Of a stretch of DNA of 23,839 nucleotides, positions 7,689-15,911 are shown piece after piece. The DNA is taken from positions 1-23,839 of the forward strand of contig JBCCHN010000078.1 in assembly GCA_039028695.1 (NCBI GenBank). The letters run 5' to 3'. Below the pieces are notes generated by a model. It made no database searches, was not told the DNA's origin, and saw only the letters and a program-made list of their open reading frames with translations. Positions within the stretch are counted from its first letter, which is position 1, and the number at the start of each line of letters is the position of its first letter. Both the position numbers and the translations under genes were made by a program. This DNA comes from JANQKX01 sp039028695 (GTDB lineage Bacteria > Pseudomonadota > Alphaproteobacteria > Kiloniellales > Kiloniellaceae).

Positions 7689-8631
7689 GACCACGATCCT
7701 GCTTTTGCACCGTGCCCACATAAACGATCAAGGCTGCCATCACCAAGGCCAAGAGCGTGATGGATAATGCAGCGCCCAAAGGCCAGTTACGCCCCTGCCC
7801 GAATTGAAGTTCGATCAGATTGCCCAGCATCATGTGCTTGCCACCGCCCAAAACACGCGGCGTGACGTAGGCACCGAGCGAGGGGATAAAGACCAGGATG
7901 GATCCCGCAACCACCCCCGGCTTGACCAGGGGAAAGATGATTTTCCGCAGCACACGAAAACGCGTGGCGTAGAGGTCGTATCCCGCCTCCACTAGACGAA
8001 AGTCGAGCTTTTCCATGGAGGCATAGATGGGCAAGACCATCAGGGGCAGGTAAACATAAGCCATGCCCACCATAATGGCGAAGTCCGTGTAGAGCATCTG
8101 GATCGGCTCTTCCGTGAATCCCATGCCCATCAAAAAGCTGTTGATCACACCCTGATTGCGGATCACTTCGAGGATCGCAAAGGTGCGGATCAAAAGATTG
8201 GTCCAAAAAGGAATAGTGATTAAAAAGAGCCAAAGGCTGCGCGTCCGCATCGGCCGGGTGGCGATGAAATAAGCGGTTGGAAAGCCCAATAGAAGGGCAA
8301 TCATGGTGGTTAAAAAAGAAAGCCTCATGGACCGCCAAAGGATGGTCACGTGGGCGTCGGCGATCGATAAGGTGTCATCAAAAATATCGCGGGAGAGGAA
8401 TACCTTGACCCAACCGTCAATCGACCAGGCCCATTCAACCCCGCCATAGTCACCGGCCTGCAAAAAAGAATAAAGTAACACAATTAAAAGCGGGCCCGAC
8501 GCGCCAATGAAAAGAACAACCAGGGCTGGGGTGCTGAGTAGCCAGCTTCGCTTTACTCGATTCGCCTGCTGACTTTGCGGTGTCGTTGGAGGGTCGGCGG
8601 CGTCTTTGTTGAAGCTGGTCTGAACGGCCAT
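7681..8631 (-). CDS. ABC transporter permease, PotB/PotH type
   Basis: A 316-residue permease subunit. The N-terminus is polar (about 30 residues) and then enters the first helix. The EAA loop is visible in EAGYDLYATRFRVLRKIIFP, followed by FIPSLGAYVTPRVLGGG, the PotB/PotH hallmark. The open frame extends upstream to 8805, but that part lies inside the ATPase gene and has no membrane or signal character. The ATG at 8631 is 1 nt from the ATPase stop codon, so it is the probable start and the two genes are translationally coupled. Confidence 0.9.
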   Translation of the reverse strand: MAVQTSFNKDAADPPTTPQSQQANRVKRSWLLSTPALVVLFIGASGPLLIVLLYSFLQAGDYGGVEWAWSIDGWVKVFLSRDIFDDTLSIADAHVTILWRSMRLSFLTTMIALLLGFPTAYFIATRPMRTRSLWLFLITIPFWTNLLIRTFAILEVIRNQGVINSFLMGMGFTEEPIQMLYTDFAIMVGMAYVYLPLMVLPIYASMEKLDFRLVEAGYDLYATRFRVLRKIIFPLVKPGVVAGSILVFIPSLGAYVTPRVLGGGKHMMLGNLIELQFGQGRNWPLGAALSITLLALVMAALIVYVGTVQKQDRGHG

Positions 8632-8632
8632 G

Positions 8633-9886
8633 CTAGTCTCGCAGAACCTGGATGGAATTTTGCTGCAAGCAAACACCGATCGGTTCTCCGACCTGACCCG
8701 CCTGTGTCCCATCCCGGGTGTTTTGCAAGCGTGCGACAAAGGTCTCGCCGTTTGCGGTCTCGCCGTTCTCCGGGGCCACGTAATAGTGGGTGTCCGTGCC
8801 CACATAGACGATGTTCGTTAAAGTGCCCAATAGGTCATAGTCACCGCTTGCCGAAGCCAAGCTAGCATGCTCGGGCCGAACAACCGCCGTCACCCGATCT
8901 CCTGCGACGGGGGCAAAACCCTCTGGTAGGTCGGCGGCAATCTCCCGGCCCGAGGCCAGCCGAAGTTGGGCCGAGCGGCCATCGACGGCGACCACGTTTG
9001 CATTCAAGAAATTCGTGTCTCCGATAAAATCAGCAACAAAGCGTTCGGCAGGATGGTCGTAAATGTCGCGCGGCGATCCCAATTGCAAGACCTCGCCTAA
9101 CTGCATCACCGCGATCCGGTCCGACATGGTCAAGGCTTCTTCTTGGTCATGGGTGACAAAGACAAAGGTGATGCCGGTCTCGTGCTGCAGTCTTTTCAGC
9201 TCGATTTGCATTTCCTTGCGCAGCTTGTAATCGAGCGCTGACAGAGGCTCATCCAGCAACAGCACCTTGGGGTGCGGGGCCAAAGCCCGGGCCAGGGCGA
9301 CCCGCTGTTGCTGGCCGCCCGAGATCTGGTCAGTGCGCCGATCCTTCAACTCGGACATACGCACCAAGGCCAACATGCGCTCGACGGTTTCCTTGACCTC
9401 TTTGGCCGGCTTGTCCTGCATTTCCAAGCCGAAGCCGATGTTTTGAGCCACGGTCATGTGGGGGAAAAGGGCATAGCTTTGAAAAACCGTATTGACCGGA
9501 CGTTGATAGGGGGGCAGACCGGAAATATCGCGTCCCTCCAGCAGGATTTCGCCCTTGGTGGGGTGATCAAAACCGGCGATCATGCGCAACAACGTGGTTT
9601 TTCCACAACCGGAAGGACCCAGGAGCGTCAAGAATTCGTTTTCCCGTATGGAAAGGGAGACATCCTTGACCGCCACCACAGCACCTTCACCCGCGCCAAA
9701 AACTTTGGTGGCATTGCGAATTTCGATCGCGAAGTTGTCGTCTCTATTCAAAGCCCCCGCCCATTTTTTGGTTTTAGCCGCGCCGGGCCCTGTGTCGGAC
9801 CTCTTCAGGTTGGATGGAACACTAGCGGAGCCCATTGGGATCAGCCAAGAGATATTTCCCGCTGCGCTAATGGGCCCCAGGTGCAT
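8633..9886 (-). CDS. ABC transporter ATP-binding protein, PotA/PotG type
   Basis: A 417-residue ATPase powering the Pot-type importer at the inner face of the membrane. Walker A is GPSGCGKTT (residues 90-98), the Q-loop lies in VFQSYALFPH (134-143), the signature SGGQQQRVALARAL starts at 189, Walker B is VLLLDEP (208-214), and the switch histidine is H246. The remaining ~130 residues form a TOBE-type regulatory domain (VRPEHASL and TDTHYYV). About 50 residues precede the first beta strand, longer than usual. The ATG at 9886 is kept because TAAGGG lies 6-7 nt before it and it follows the oxidase stop by 9 nt; a second Met at residue 18 has no ribosome-binding site. Confidence 0.92.
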   Translation of the reverse strand: MHLGPISAAGNISWLIPMGSASVPSNLKRSDTGPGAAKTKKWAGALNRDDNFAIEIRNATKVFGAGEGAVVAVKDVSLSIRENEFLTLLGPSGCGKTTLLRMIAGFDHPTKGEILLEGRDISGLPPYQRPVNTVFQSYALFPHMTVAQNIGFGLEMQDKPAKEVKETVERMLALVRMSELKDRRTDQISGGQQQRVALARALAPHPKVLLLDEPLSALDYKLRKEMQIELKRLQHETGITFVFVTHDQEEALTMSDRIAVMQLGEVLQLGSPRDIYDHPAERFVADFIGDTNFLNANVVAVDGRSAQLRLASGREIAADLPEGFAPVAGDRVTAVVRPEHASLASASGDYDLLGTLTNIVYVGTDTHYYVAPENGETANGETFVARLQNTRDGTQAGQVGEPIGVCLQQNSIQVLRD

Positions 9887-9895
9887 TCGGTGCCC

Positions 9896-11038
9896 TTAAG
9901 GACGCAAAAAAGCGGGCAGATCGGCCAGAGCCGGGCAGCCCAGTTGGCCCATCGTGCTTGCCAATTCTTCTTTCAGCACGTGTATGGCATGATTGCCGCC
10001 TGCCTGGCCGATGGCTGCCACGGCATAAATAAAGGCCCGCCCCAGCAAAACAAAGTCCGCCCCGCTAGCAATGGCGCGGGCCACATCCAGGCCCGAGCGC
10101 AGGCCCCCGTCGATGATCAGGGGATAGTCCTGGCCCACGACCTGGCGGATTTGGGCAAGCACTTCCAAGCTGGACGGCGCCGCGTCCAGTTGCCGGCCGC
10201 CATGGTTGGACAGCACTAGGCCGTCGGCGCCGATGTCCTTGCACAAAACCGCGTCATCCGCGTTCAAGATGCCCTTGACGATCAGGCGGCCCGGCCAGCG
10301 ATCGCGCAGGCGTTTCAAGCCTTCCGCAGAGATGTGGCTCACGGTCATATCGAAAAAATAGGCTGCGGCGTCTGCCAGTTTGGTGCCTGGCGGCACCAAT
10401 GGCGTCAGGTTTTTAAATTCCGGACTGCCCTTGACCAGGGTTTCCAGGGCCCAGGACGGGCGCGTGGCGATTTCCCAAAAGGTCTTCAGCGTCAGGCGGG
10501 GCGGCAGATTTAGGCCGTTGGCCATGTCCCTCTCCCGACGGGTTGGGGCCGGAATATCCACGGTTACCAAGAGGGTCTCATAGCCTGCGTCCTCTACCCG
10601 CTGGATTAAGGTCTCGGCCACCTCGGGATCATTCGGCGTATAGAGCTGAAACCAGGCCATCTCGCCCGCCAAAATCCGCGCCCTTTCCAAGTCCGTGGTG
10701 GCAAAGGTGCTCAGCGCAAAGGGAACCTCGTGAGCCTTGGCGGCCCGGGCCATGATCTCAGCGGCTTGCGGCCACATCAGCCCGCTAAAGCCCAGCGGTG
10801 CCACGCCGAAGGGGGCGCTATAGTACCGTCCCAAAAAGTGAGTCGAGGTCTCCGGGGGCACCTCGTCCATAATATAGCGAGGCAGGAGTTGGATCTGGTC
10901 TAGGACCTGGCGGTTGCGCGCCAAGCCAACCTCCCTGCCGATGCCGCCGGACAAATAATCCATCGCAAATTTTGGAACGCGCCGCCGGGCCTTGCGCTCC
11001 ATGGCCGCGAAGCTGGGAAACCTTTGATCCAGGGACAT
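9896..11038 (-). CDS. FMN-dependent alpha-hydroxy-acid oxidase/dehydrogenase
   Basis: A 380-residue TIM-barrel flavoenzyme of the L-lactate dehydrogenase/glycolate oxidase/mandelate dehydrogenase family, oxidising an L-2-hydroxy acid to the 2-keto acid. The family active-site residues are present: Y28 (MDYLSGG), Y133 (QLYTPND), D161 (TVDIP), K255 (LIVKGI), and catalytic H279 with R282 in SNHGGRQLD. The FMN phosphate-binding region DGGLRSGLDVARAI starts at 310. It is the first gene of the Pot-type importer operon, 9 nt before the ATPase. The substrate is not readable: lldD-like lactate use is possible, but the linkage to an amine-type importer suggests another hydroxy acid. Confidence 0.88.
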   Translation of the reverse strand: MSLDQRFPSFAAMERKARRRVPKFAMDYLSGGIGREVGLARNRQVLDQIQLLPRYIMDEVPPETSTHFLGRYYSAPFGVAPLGFSGLMWPQAAEIMARAAKAHEVPFALSTFATTDLERARILAGEMAWFQLYTPNDPEVAETLIQRVEDAGYETLLVTVDIPAPTRRERDMANGLNLPPRLTLKTFWEIATRPSWALETLVKGSPEFKNLTPLVPPGTKLADAAAYFFDMTVSHISAEGLKRLRDRWPGRLIVKGILNADDAVLCKDIGADGLVLSNHGGRQLDAAPSSLEVLAQIRQVVGQDYPLIIDGGLRSGLDVARAIASGADFVLLGRAFIYAVAAIGQAGGNHAIHVLKEELASTMGQLGCPALADLPAFLRP

Positions 11039-11061
11039 GCCTTAACCCGCCAGCCTTATCA

Positions 11062-11073
11062 CAATAATTATTG
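11062..11073. promoter_or_regulatory. 12-bp palindrome in the oxidase-Pot operon leader
   Basis: CAATAATTATTG is a perfect 12-bp palindrome in otherwise GC-rich DNA. It is centred 29-30 nt upstream of the oxidase ATG and just downstream of the predicted start site. The position fits a repressor site; no cognate regulator is adjacent. Confidence 0.45.
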
Positions 11074-11084
11074 AGCAGGCTGCC

Positions 11085-11114
11085 ACTATAGGGGCCTAAC
11101 CCCTTGGATCGCAA
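11085..11114 (-). promoter_or_regulatory. Predicted promoter of the oxidase-Pot operon
   Basis: On the minus strand TTGCGA (11109-11114) and TATAGT (11085-11090) are spaced by 18 bp, matching the sigma70 consensus at four and five of six positions. Transcription would begin roughly 40 nt before the oxidase ATG. Confidence 0.55.
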
Positions 11115-11174
11115 TCGCTACGCGGGGTGGCGGGTCGGTCCAGCTAGATTTGCTTAGGTTAGAGCGCCGAAAAA

Positions 11175-11702
11175 CTATTGGATCGGGTGAGACTCACAGG
11201 GTCGCACGGTTGGCGTCTCGCTCGAGACCCGCTGGGCAAACCAGCGACAGGTTTGAACCGTCAGGCCGGGTAAGTTGGGCACCTTATCGGACACCCAAAT
11301 ACTGTTAGCCGAAAACTGCAGGGGCTCGGACCTAGGGGCAAAGGGGAAAAAGCGTGCCAGCTCCTTTGACGGAAAGGTTCCCCCGCAGGATTCGAAGTAA
11401 CCGCTGAGCAGGGCGCCGTCTGTGGATTGAGTAACCTTGCCTGCGTAGAGGCTATACTCCTTTCCCAGCTCCTTGCCGTCGTAATAGCGCAGATCCATGG
11501 TAAAGGTGTCGCCCTTCTGCACCAAGGTAAAGGAAAAGGTCCGCCCCCAGCCCGAGGGCACGCCGGCCGTCGTACTGTCGCAGGCATAGTTGCCTTCATA
11601 GCTGCCGCTCAGGGAAAGGCTCTCGTCGGCCGAAGCAAGGCCTGGCAAAACAATAGAAATGACGCAGGTGGCCATCGCGGCGATGGATCCCAAAACACGC
11701 AT
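11175..11702 (-). CDS. Small secreted protein with four cysteines, unknown function
   Basis: I do not recognise this family. From the ATG at 11702 (GGGAGG 6 nt upstream) the product has 175 residues. A Sec signal peptide ends at ASA (residue 25) and a ~150-residue mature part follows. The open frame extends to 11816, but only the internal start places the signal peptide at the N-terminus. The mature part begins with SLSGSYEGNYACDS, a beta-rich opening like that of small periplasmic beta-barrel or lipocalin-like proteins, and contains Cys41, Cys106, Cys152 and Cys169, enough for two disulfides. It lies 186 nt downstream of the lipoprotein gene on the same strand, so the two might be co-expressed. 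Confidence 0.7.
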   Translation of the reverse strand: MRVLGSIAAMATCVISIVLPGLASADESLSLSGSYEGNYACDSTTAGVPSGWGRTFSFTLVQKGDTFTMDLRYYDGKELGKEYSLYAGKVTQSTDGALLSGYFESCGGTFPSKELARFFPFAPRSEPLQFSANSIWVSDKVPNLPGLTVQTCRWFAQRVSSETPTVRPCESHPIQ

Positions 11703-11888
11703 AGGGGGCCTCCCGATTTTGGTATTGCAGCGAAGAACCAGGTGGCGACGCTTTGACATCACCGCCCGATCAATACCGGTCCGGGTAATACTAATTGAGT
11801 CCTTGATCGCCCTCAACCATTGTGGCGCGCTCCTTTGAGCCGCAAGATTATTGGGCTAGTCACGGATCGACGTCGTGTAGGGATAACC

Positions 11889-12572
11889 TCATTCGAGGCT
11901 TGCCGTTTGTAGCGCCTGGTCAAAAACTTCGTTGGCGCAGAGGTCGGCGAGATCGGCCAATCGCGATTTGATTCCGGCGGCCTGGTCATCCACCAGATCA
12001 TCGTAGCCGGTTTCGCCGGGTGTGGCCAAGTTGCAGTGATGCTGGGCAATCACACTGCCGCTTTCCAGGTCATAGACCCTCACCAGGCCGGAATACATCA
12101 CCTGATAGGTGCTAAAGCTAAAGGGTGGGTTCCGAAAACCCCAGCCAGTGGATTCCACGTCCACCAACAGACCCGTCATTTCGTTTTCTTCCGCCCAGGC
12201 GACAATGTCTTCAGGGTCTCTGTCATAGTCATCGGCTACCATGGTTTGTCCCGACACGGCACCGTACTCGGTCATCAGCCGCTGCGATACGGACTGCCCG
12301 ATCTGGCCGGCGGGGTCGGAAATGTGATTTTTCGCGACCAGTTCATTGCCTTCACTAAAGGACACCAAGGCGCCAACAAGGCCAAATGCCGCGTTGCCGG
12401 GCGTTGATGCCACGAAAGTCGGCAAGGTCTCCTGGCGGACGTTAACGGCCTCGCCTTCAAATTCATTCAAGTCTTGGGTCTGCAGGGGCATGGTCGGCGA
12501 GACACAGGCGCCGAGCATGCCGGCGAGAGACAGGGGAAAGGCAACGCGAAGGCTTCGTTGAAAAGATTGCAT
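11889..12572 (-). CDS. Putative outer-membrane lipoprotein, unknown function
   Basis: A 227-residue protein with a lipoprotein signal peptide: charged start, hydrophobic core, and lipobox LGAC with Cys23 as the lipidation site. The residue after Cys is Val, not Asp, so sorting to the outer membrane is expected. The mature part has a Gly-rich hydrophobic stretch (GNAAFGLVGALVSF, about 59-72) and then a mixed region with GLLVDVESTGWGF and YSGLVRVYDLESGSVIAQHHC. I do not recognise a named domain; the strand-rich middle resembles lipoproteins that bind other envelope components. The ATG at 12572 has AGGAG 10 nt upstream. Cys residues near positions 180 and 212 could form a disulfide. Confidence 0.7.
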   Translation of the reverse strand: MQSFQRSLRVAFPLSLAGMLGACVSPTMPLQTQDLNEFEGEAVNVRQETLPTFVASTPGNAAFGLVGALVSFSEGNELVAKNHISDPAGQIGQSVSQRLMTEYGAVSGQTMVADDYDRDPEDIVAWAEENEMTGLLVDVESTGWGFRNPPFSFSTYQVMYSGLVRVYDLESGSVIAQHHCNLATPGETGYDDLVDDQAAGIKSRLADLADLCANEVFDQALQTASLE

Positions 12573-13061
12573 TTAAGGTGAACTCCTGAAAAATAGATTT
12601 TCCTATAAATAAAATACCGGTGATTGAGTTTTGGTGAGAAACCCTGAAAAAGTGTTAAGGCCTTGACGAAGAGCGTGTCAGTTAAGATGGGCGATGCTGA
12701 TGCACCTAGATCTAGAAATCGAGATACGCGACGTAGGGCGTGTTTTTTTTGGAGGGAGCTACAATATAGTAAACCATTGCTCAACTCCCGAGAGCGCTTT
12801 TTGGGATCCGATAGAAAATGCAAAGAATCCCCTACCTCCTATGAATAACACCAACTGATAGTGCCCGAACGACAATTTAAACTTTTTATTACACTTTTTT
12901 ATTGTCTTTTTGTTTACGTTGCTTCTACTAGTCTGATTTTTTATGACTGAGGCATCGCTGAATTCCCATTCGCAAGCCTTTTCGCTCACATGGGTTTTGG
13001 TGGCTTTTGTGCTGCCGATACAAAGTGACTATGGGAAAATTCGATCATGACGGGAAATTAG
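12573..13061. other. 489-nt AT-rich divergent intergenic region
   Basis: This gap separates the lipoprotein gene (minus) from the protease gene (plus). It is clearly more AT-rich than its surroundings, especially about 12880-12945, with several T-runs. It should hold both divergent promoters, but I see no hexamer pair good enough to call. A short open frame at 12663-12848 has no ribosome-binding site or recognisable content and is not called. No repeats or RNA gene are evident. Confidence 0.5.
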
Positions 13062-13898
13062 ATGCGGAAAATTTTCTTGAAAAAAGCGCTCGGTGCAATT
13101 GCATTTTGTGCCATATATTGGGATGGTGCCGTTGGCGCTCAGGACCTGCAGCAGGTCGCGTCCGTCTTTGGCCGGGATGATCGAGAAGATCCCTTGCTAG
13201 AGGAGGTGGAGCACATGCAGTGGCTCGGTGTCGTTTATTCCCGGGAAAGCACGGGCGGGGCGACGGCTCTCATCGTCAGCCCCAGCTGTAATGTCATTTT
13301 GACCGCTGCCCACGTCTTTTTCGACGAGAAAGGCCGCCCATGGGACGATGAATATCTTTTTTATCACCTGGGCGTAACGGCGGTGGCCGGGCGCGCGTTA
13401 GACCTAGACAACATGATAGTAGGCGACAAGCTCTGGGATGAAAATCCGGAAAAAGACTGGATCGTCGTCAAGCTGAAAGAGCCGGTTGAGAATTGCACCT
13501 ATCAAAGGGTTACGGAGTTTGATTCCCTGGGCGAGGCCGTTTTTGAGGATGAAGTCGTCGAAATGGTGGCTTTTCACGGGGACGATAACTTTACCGAGCT
13601 GCCCAAGGTGGTGCGCGAGTGTTCCTTCATTAAACAAAGATCCAACCGTTATCTAGGCAAACATTGGGAAGTTGTTGCCCATGATTGCGACGCGGTCGGA
13701 GGGGCGTCAGGCGGTGCATTGATCCACAAAGACAGTGGTTCTCTTATCGCCATCCATCCCGGTGGTTTTTACGAACATGGCCTTTATGGGGTTACCATGA
13801 GTATGTTTGATTTGGCATCAAGTCCCAACATGGCCATCAAAGTCACGCCTGAGATCCTCGCCGCTATTGAGCAGTTATCTGTCGAAAGCGCGGATTAA
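13062..13898 (+). CDS. Secreted trypsin-like serine protease
   Basis: A 278-residue chymotrypsin-fold (S1/V8-like) peptidase. A Sec signal peptide covers residues 1-26 (AVGA cleavage). The catalytic triad is complete: H84 in LTAAHV, D132 in DWIVVKL, and S216 in VGGASGGALI. The mature part also holds C76, C145, C187 and C209, which could form two disulfides and suit a periplasmic or extracellular site. The segment after S216 (AIHPGGF) is typical of the family's binding pocket. The ATG at 13062 has only a weak ribosome-binding site. There is little sequence for a prodomain (residues 27-50), so activation by processing is not obvious. Its target is unknown. Confidence 0.88.
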   Translation: MRKIFLKKALGAIAFCAIYWDGAVGAQDLQQVASVFGRDDREDPLLEEVEHMQWLGVVYSRESTGGATALIVSPSCNVILTAAHVFFDEKGRPWDDEYLFYHLGVTAVAGRALDLDNMIVGDKLWDENPEKDWIVVKLKEPVENCTYQRVTEFDSLGEAVFEDEVVEMVAFHGDDNFTELPKVVRECSFIKQRSNRYLGKHWEVVAHDCDAVGGASGGALIHKDSGSLIAIHPGGFYEHGLYGVTMSMFDLASSPNMAIKVTPEILAAIEQLSVESAD

Positions 13899-13935
13899 GT
13901 TCTGATAGGGAAAGCACCTGGGATAGCTTAAACTG

Positions 13936-14766
13936 ATGGCTCAGAGTGTTCCCGGCGCAAAGCGCCATTCGATCATCCCGGCATTCTCGGAAAGAGCTTT
14001 TATCGGCGCTGCGGATTATTACGCAAAATACCGTGTCCCTTATCCGCAAGATCTACTGGATTGTTTGTTGGCCCATTGTCGGATCGAAAGACCCAGTCGT
14101 CTTTTGGATCTAGCCTGTGGGACGGGTCAAATCGCGCTGCCCATGAGCCGGCACTTCACCGAGGTTTGGGCGCAGGACCTGGAGCCGGAAATGATCCAAA
14201 TAGGCCGGCGCATGGCAAAGGATCAAGGTTTGACCAATCTCATCTGGAAGAGAGGGCGCGCCGAGGATCTTGACGCGCCGGCCCGTTCCTTTGACTTGAT
14301 CACCGTCGGCAGCGCCTTTCACCGGCTGCATCGCCGCAAAGTCTGCAACAGGGCCAAGCTTTGGCTGCGTCCGGACGGGCGGCTGGCCGTGGTCGGTTCA
14401 AATTCGGTCTGGACGGGCGTCGAAACCTGGCAAGCAGTGGCCCGCGATGTTTTGGAAAAGTGGAAAGTGCAGGACGCTAAAGAGCAAATTCGGCACAAGA
14501 CCCAAGCCAGGGAAACATTTGAAGAGTCCCTGGACCAGTCCGGCTTTCATATCATAGAGGCGCGAAACTTCGCTACGGAGCGTCACTGGTCCCTCTCCGA
14601 TTTTATCGGTTACTGTTTTTCTTTGTCAGGACTCTCGCCGATTGTCTTGGGGTCAAAGGCGGGTGACTTTGAAAGGGAGCTTCGGCAAAAACTAACGGCC
14701 CACAGCCCGGACTGTGACTTCGGGGAAAACGTGCAATTCCATCTGCTCATGTGCCGCGCTGCTTGA
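13936..14766 (+). CDS. Class I SAM-dependent methyltransferase
   Basis: A 276-residue cytoplasmic methyltransferase. Motif I is LLDLACGTGQIALPM (about residues 56-70), the acidic end of strand 2 is AQDLEPEMI, and SFDLITVGSAFH corresponds to motif IV. This arrangement is that of the UbiE/COQ5-like or Methyltransf_11 families. The N-terminal AADYYAKYRVPYP is common in small-molecule methyltransferases of this type. No substrate can be assigned. It lies 37 nt after the protease gene on the same strand, with a weak ribosome-binding site, and may be read through from the protease promoter. Confidence 0.85.
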   Translation: MAQSVPGAKRHSIIPAFSERAFIGAADYYAKYRVPYPQDLLDCLLAHCRIERPSRLLDLACGTGQIALPMSRHFTEVWAQDLEPEMIQIGRRMAKDQGLTNLIWKRGRAEDLDAPARSFDLITVGSAFHRLHRRKVCNRAKLWLRPDGRLAVVGSNSVWTGVETWQAVARDVLEKWKVQDAKEQIRHKTQARETFEESLDQSGFHIIEARNFATERHWSLSDFIGYCFSLSGLSPIVLGSKAGDFERELRQKLTAHSPDCDFGENVQFHLLMCRAA

Positions 14767-14916
14767 GGCTTGGTCATCAATGCCGGCGGCTCCGCGCAGA
14801 GGTCCCCCTTGTTTTTGTGCGGTTTCCTATTGGTTAGACCGCGCGATAGATTTGCATTGTCAATCTCGCATCATCTTGGTGATAGTTGGTTCCTTTCCAC
14901 GCCCGGCGGGTCGACC

Positions 14917-15861
14917 ATGGCATCTCGAGAAAAAATAGACATAAAGGGTAATCACGCCGATCGCACATCCGTGGGAATTGCCATCATCTTGATGTCAGTT
15001 TTGACCATGGCCTTCGCCGATGCGGTGGTGAAGCTTGTTAGCGTCGATGTGACCCTCTGGCAGGTCTTTGTGGCGCGCGCCTTGGTGGTGATCCCGGTGA
15101 TGGCCGTGGTGGCCTGGATGGCCAAGGCATCTTTGCGGCCGATGGCGCCCCTTTGGGTCCTTGTACGCAGTGGGCTCTTGGTTCTTTGTTGGCTGTCCTT
15201 TTATGCCTCTTTGCCGTTGCTTGATCTGTCGGTGGCCGCGGTGGCCGTCTACACCAATCCCATCATGATCGTGTTGCTATCCGCTCTCCTGACCGGTGAC
15301 CGTGTGGCCGGGCGGCAGTGGCTTGGCGTCTTCGTGGGTTTCTTAGGCGTGGTCGCGATATTGAGGCCCGGCGGAGAGGCATTTTCCTGGTCCGTTTTGC
15401 TGCCCCTCCTGGCGGCGGCGCTCTATGCACTCTCCATGGTTTTGACCCGCAACAAGTGCCGGGACGAGACTCCCATTACTCTCTCTCTGGCCTTGCAGGG
15501 GACTTTTTTGCTAGCCGGTCTCCTGGCGACTTTACTCTTGGCTCTTTTGAATTTGGGCGAGGAGTCGGTGGCCGTGTTTCCCTTTGTCTTGGGCGGGTGG
15601 GCGCCTATGGGCCTAAGGGAGTGGGGTCTTATGGCTCTGCTCGGGGTGCTCTCGGCTGCCTATTTCGCCGGTGTGGCCCGCGCCTATCAAATCGCTCCGC
15701 CGCCGGTCATCGCCACCTTCGATTATGGCTATCTGGTTTCGGCAGTCCTCTGGGGCTTTTTATTCTTTGCCGAAACGCCGGACCTCTTTACCGTCATGGG
15801 TATGCTCCTCATCACCGCCGCCGGTTTGCTGGTCGCCCTGCCAAGGGATAAGTCCAGGTAA
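14917..15861 (+). CDS. EamA/DMT-superfamily permease
   Basis: A 314-residue inner-membrane protein with about ten helices arranged as two EamA repeats: the first ends near YTNPIMIVLLSALLTGDRV and GVVAILRPGG, the second near FDYGYLVSAVLWGFLFF. Proteins of this family export or import metabolites such as amino acids. The open frame begins at a TTG at 14770, but its first 49 residues do not look like a membrane protein, and the ATG at 14917 gives the usual family length. The ribosome-binding site at 14917 is poor, so the exact start is uncertain. Confidence 0.85.
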   Translation: MASREKIDIKGNHADRTSVGIAIILMSVLTMAFADAVVKLVSVDVTLWQVFVARALVVIPVMAVVAWMAKASLRPMAPLWVLVRSGLLVLCWLSFYASLPLLDLSVAAVAVYTNPIMIVLLSALLTGDRVAGRQWLGVFVGFLGVVAILRPGGEAFSWSVLLPLLAAALYALSMVLTRNKCRDETPITLSLALQGTFLLAGLLATLLLALLNLGEESVAVFPFVLGGWAPMGLREWGLMALLGVLSAAYFAGVARAYQIAPPPVIATFDYGYLVSAVLWGFLFFAETPDLFTVMGMLLITAAGLLVALPRDKSR

Positions 15862-15911
15862 AAGATGGTGAGCGCGGCGCGGCAACGCCTTGAGTTGGCG
15901 GCATATCTGAT

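Noticed and set aside
8632..8805. N-terminal 58-residue extension of the PotB-type permease
   Set aside because: It overlaps the ATPase gene in another frame, is rich in Arg/Pro/Thr with no membrane character, and the ATG at 8631 fits the operon spacing.
12663..12848. 61-codon open frame in the divergent gap
   Set aside because: No ribosome-binding site, no domain or signal, and very basic composition typical of spurious frames.
14770..14916. 49-residue N-terminal extension of the EamA permease from a TTG codon
   Set aside because: It would make the protein longer than the family norm and precedes the first EamA helix with no homology-like content.
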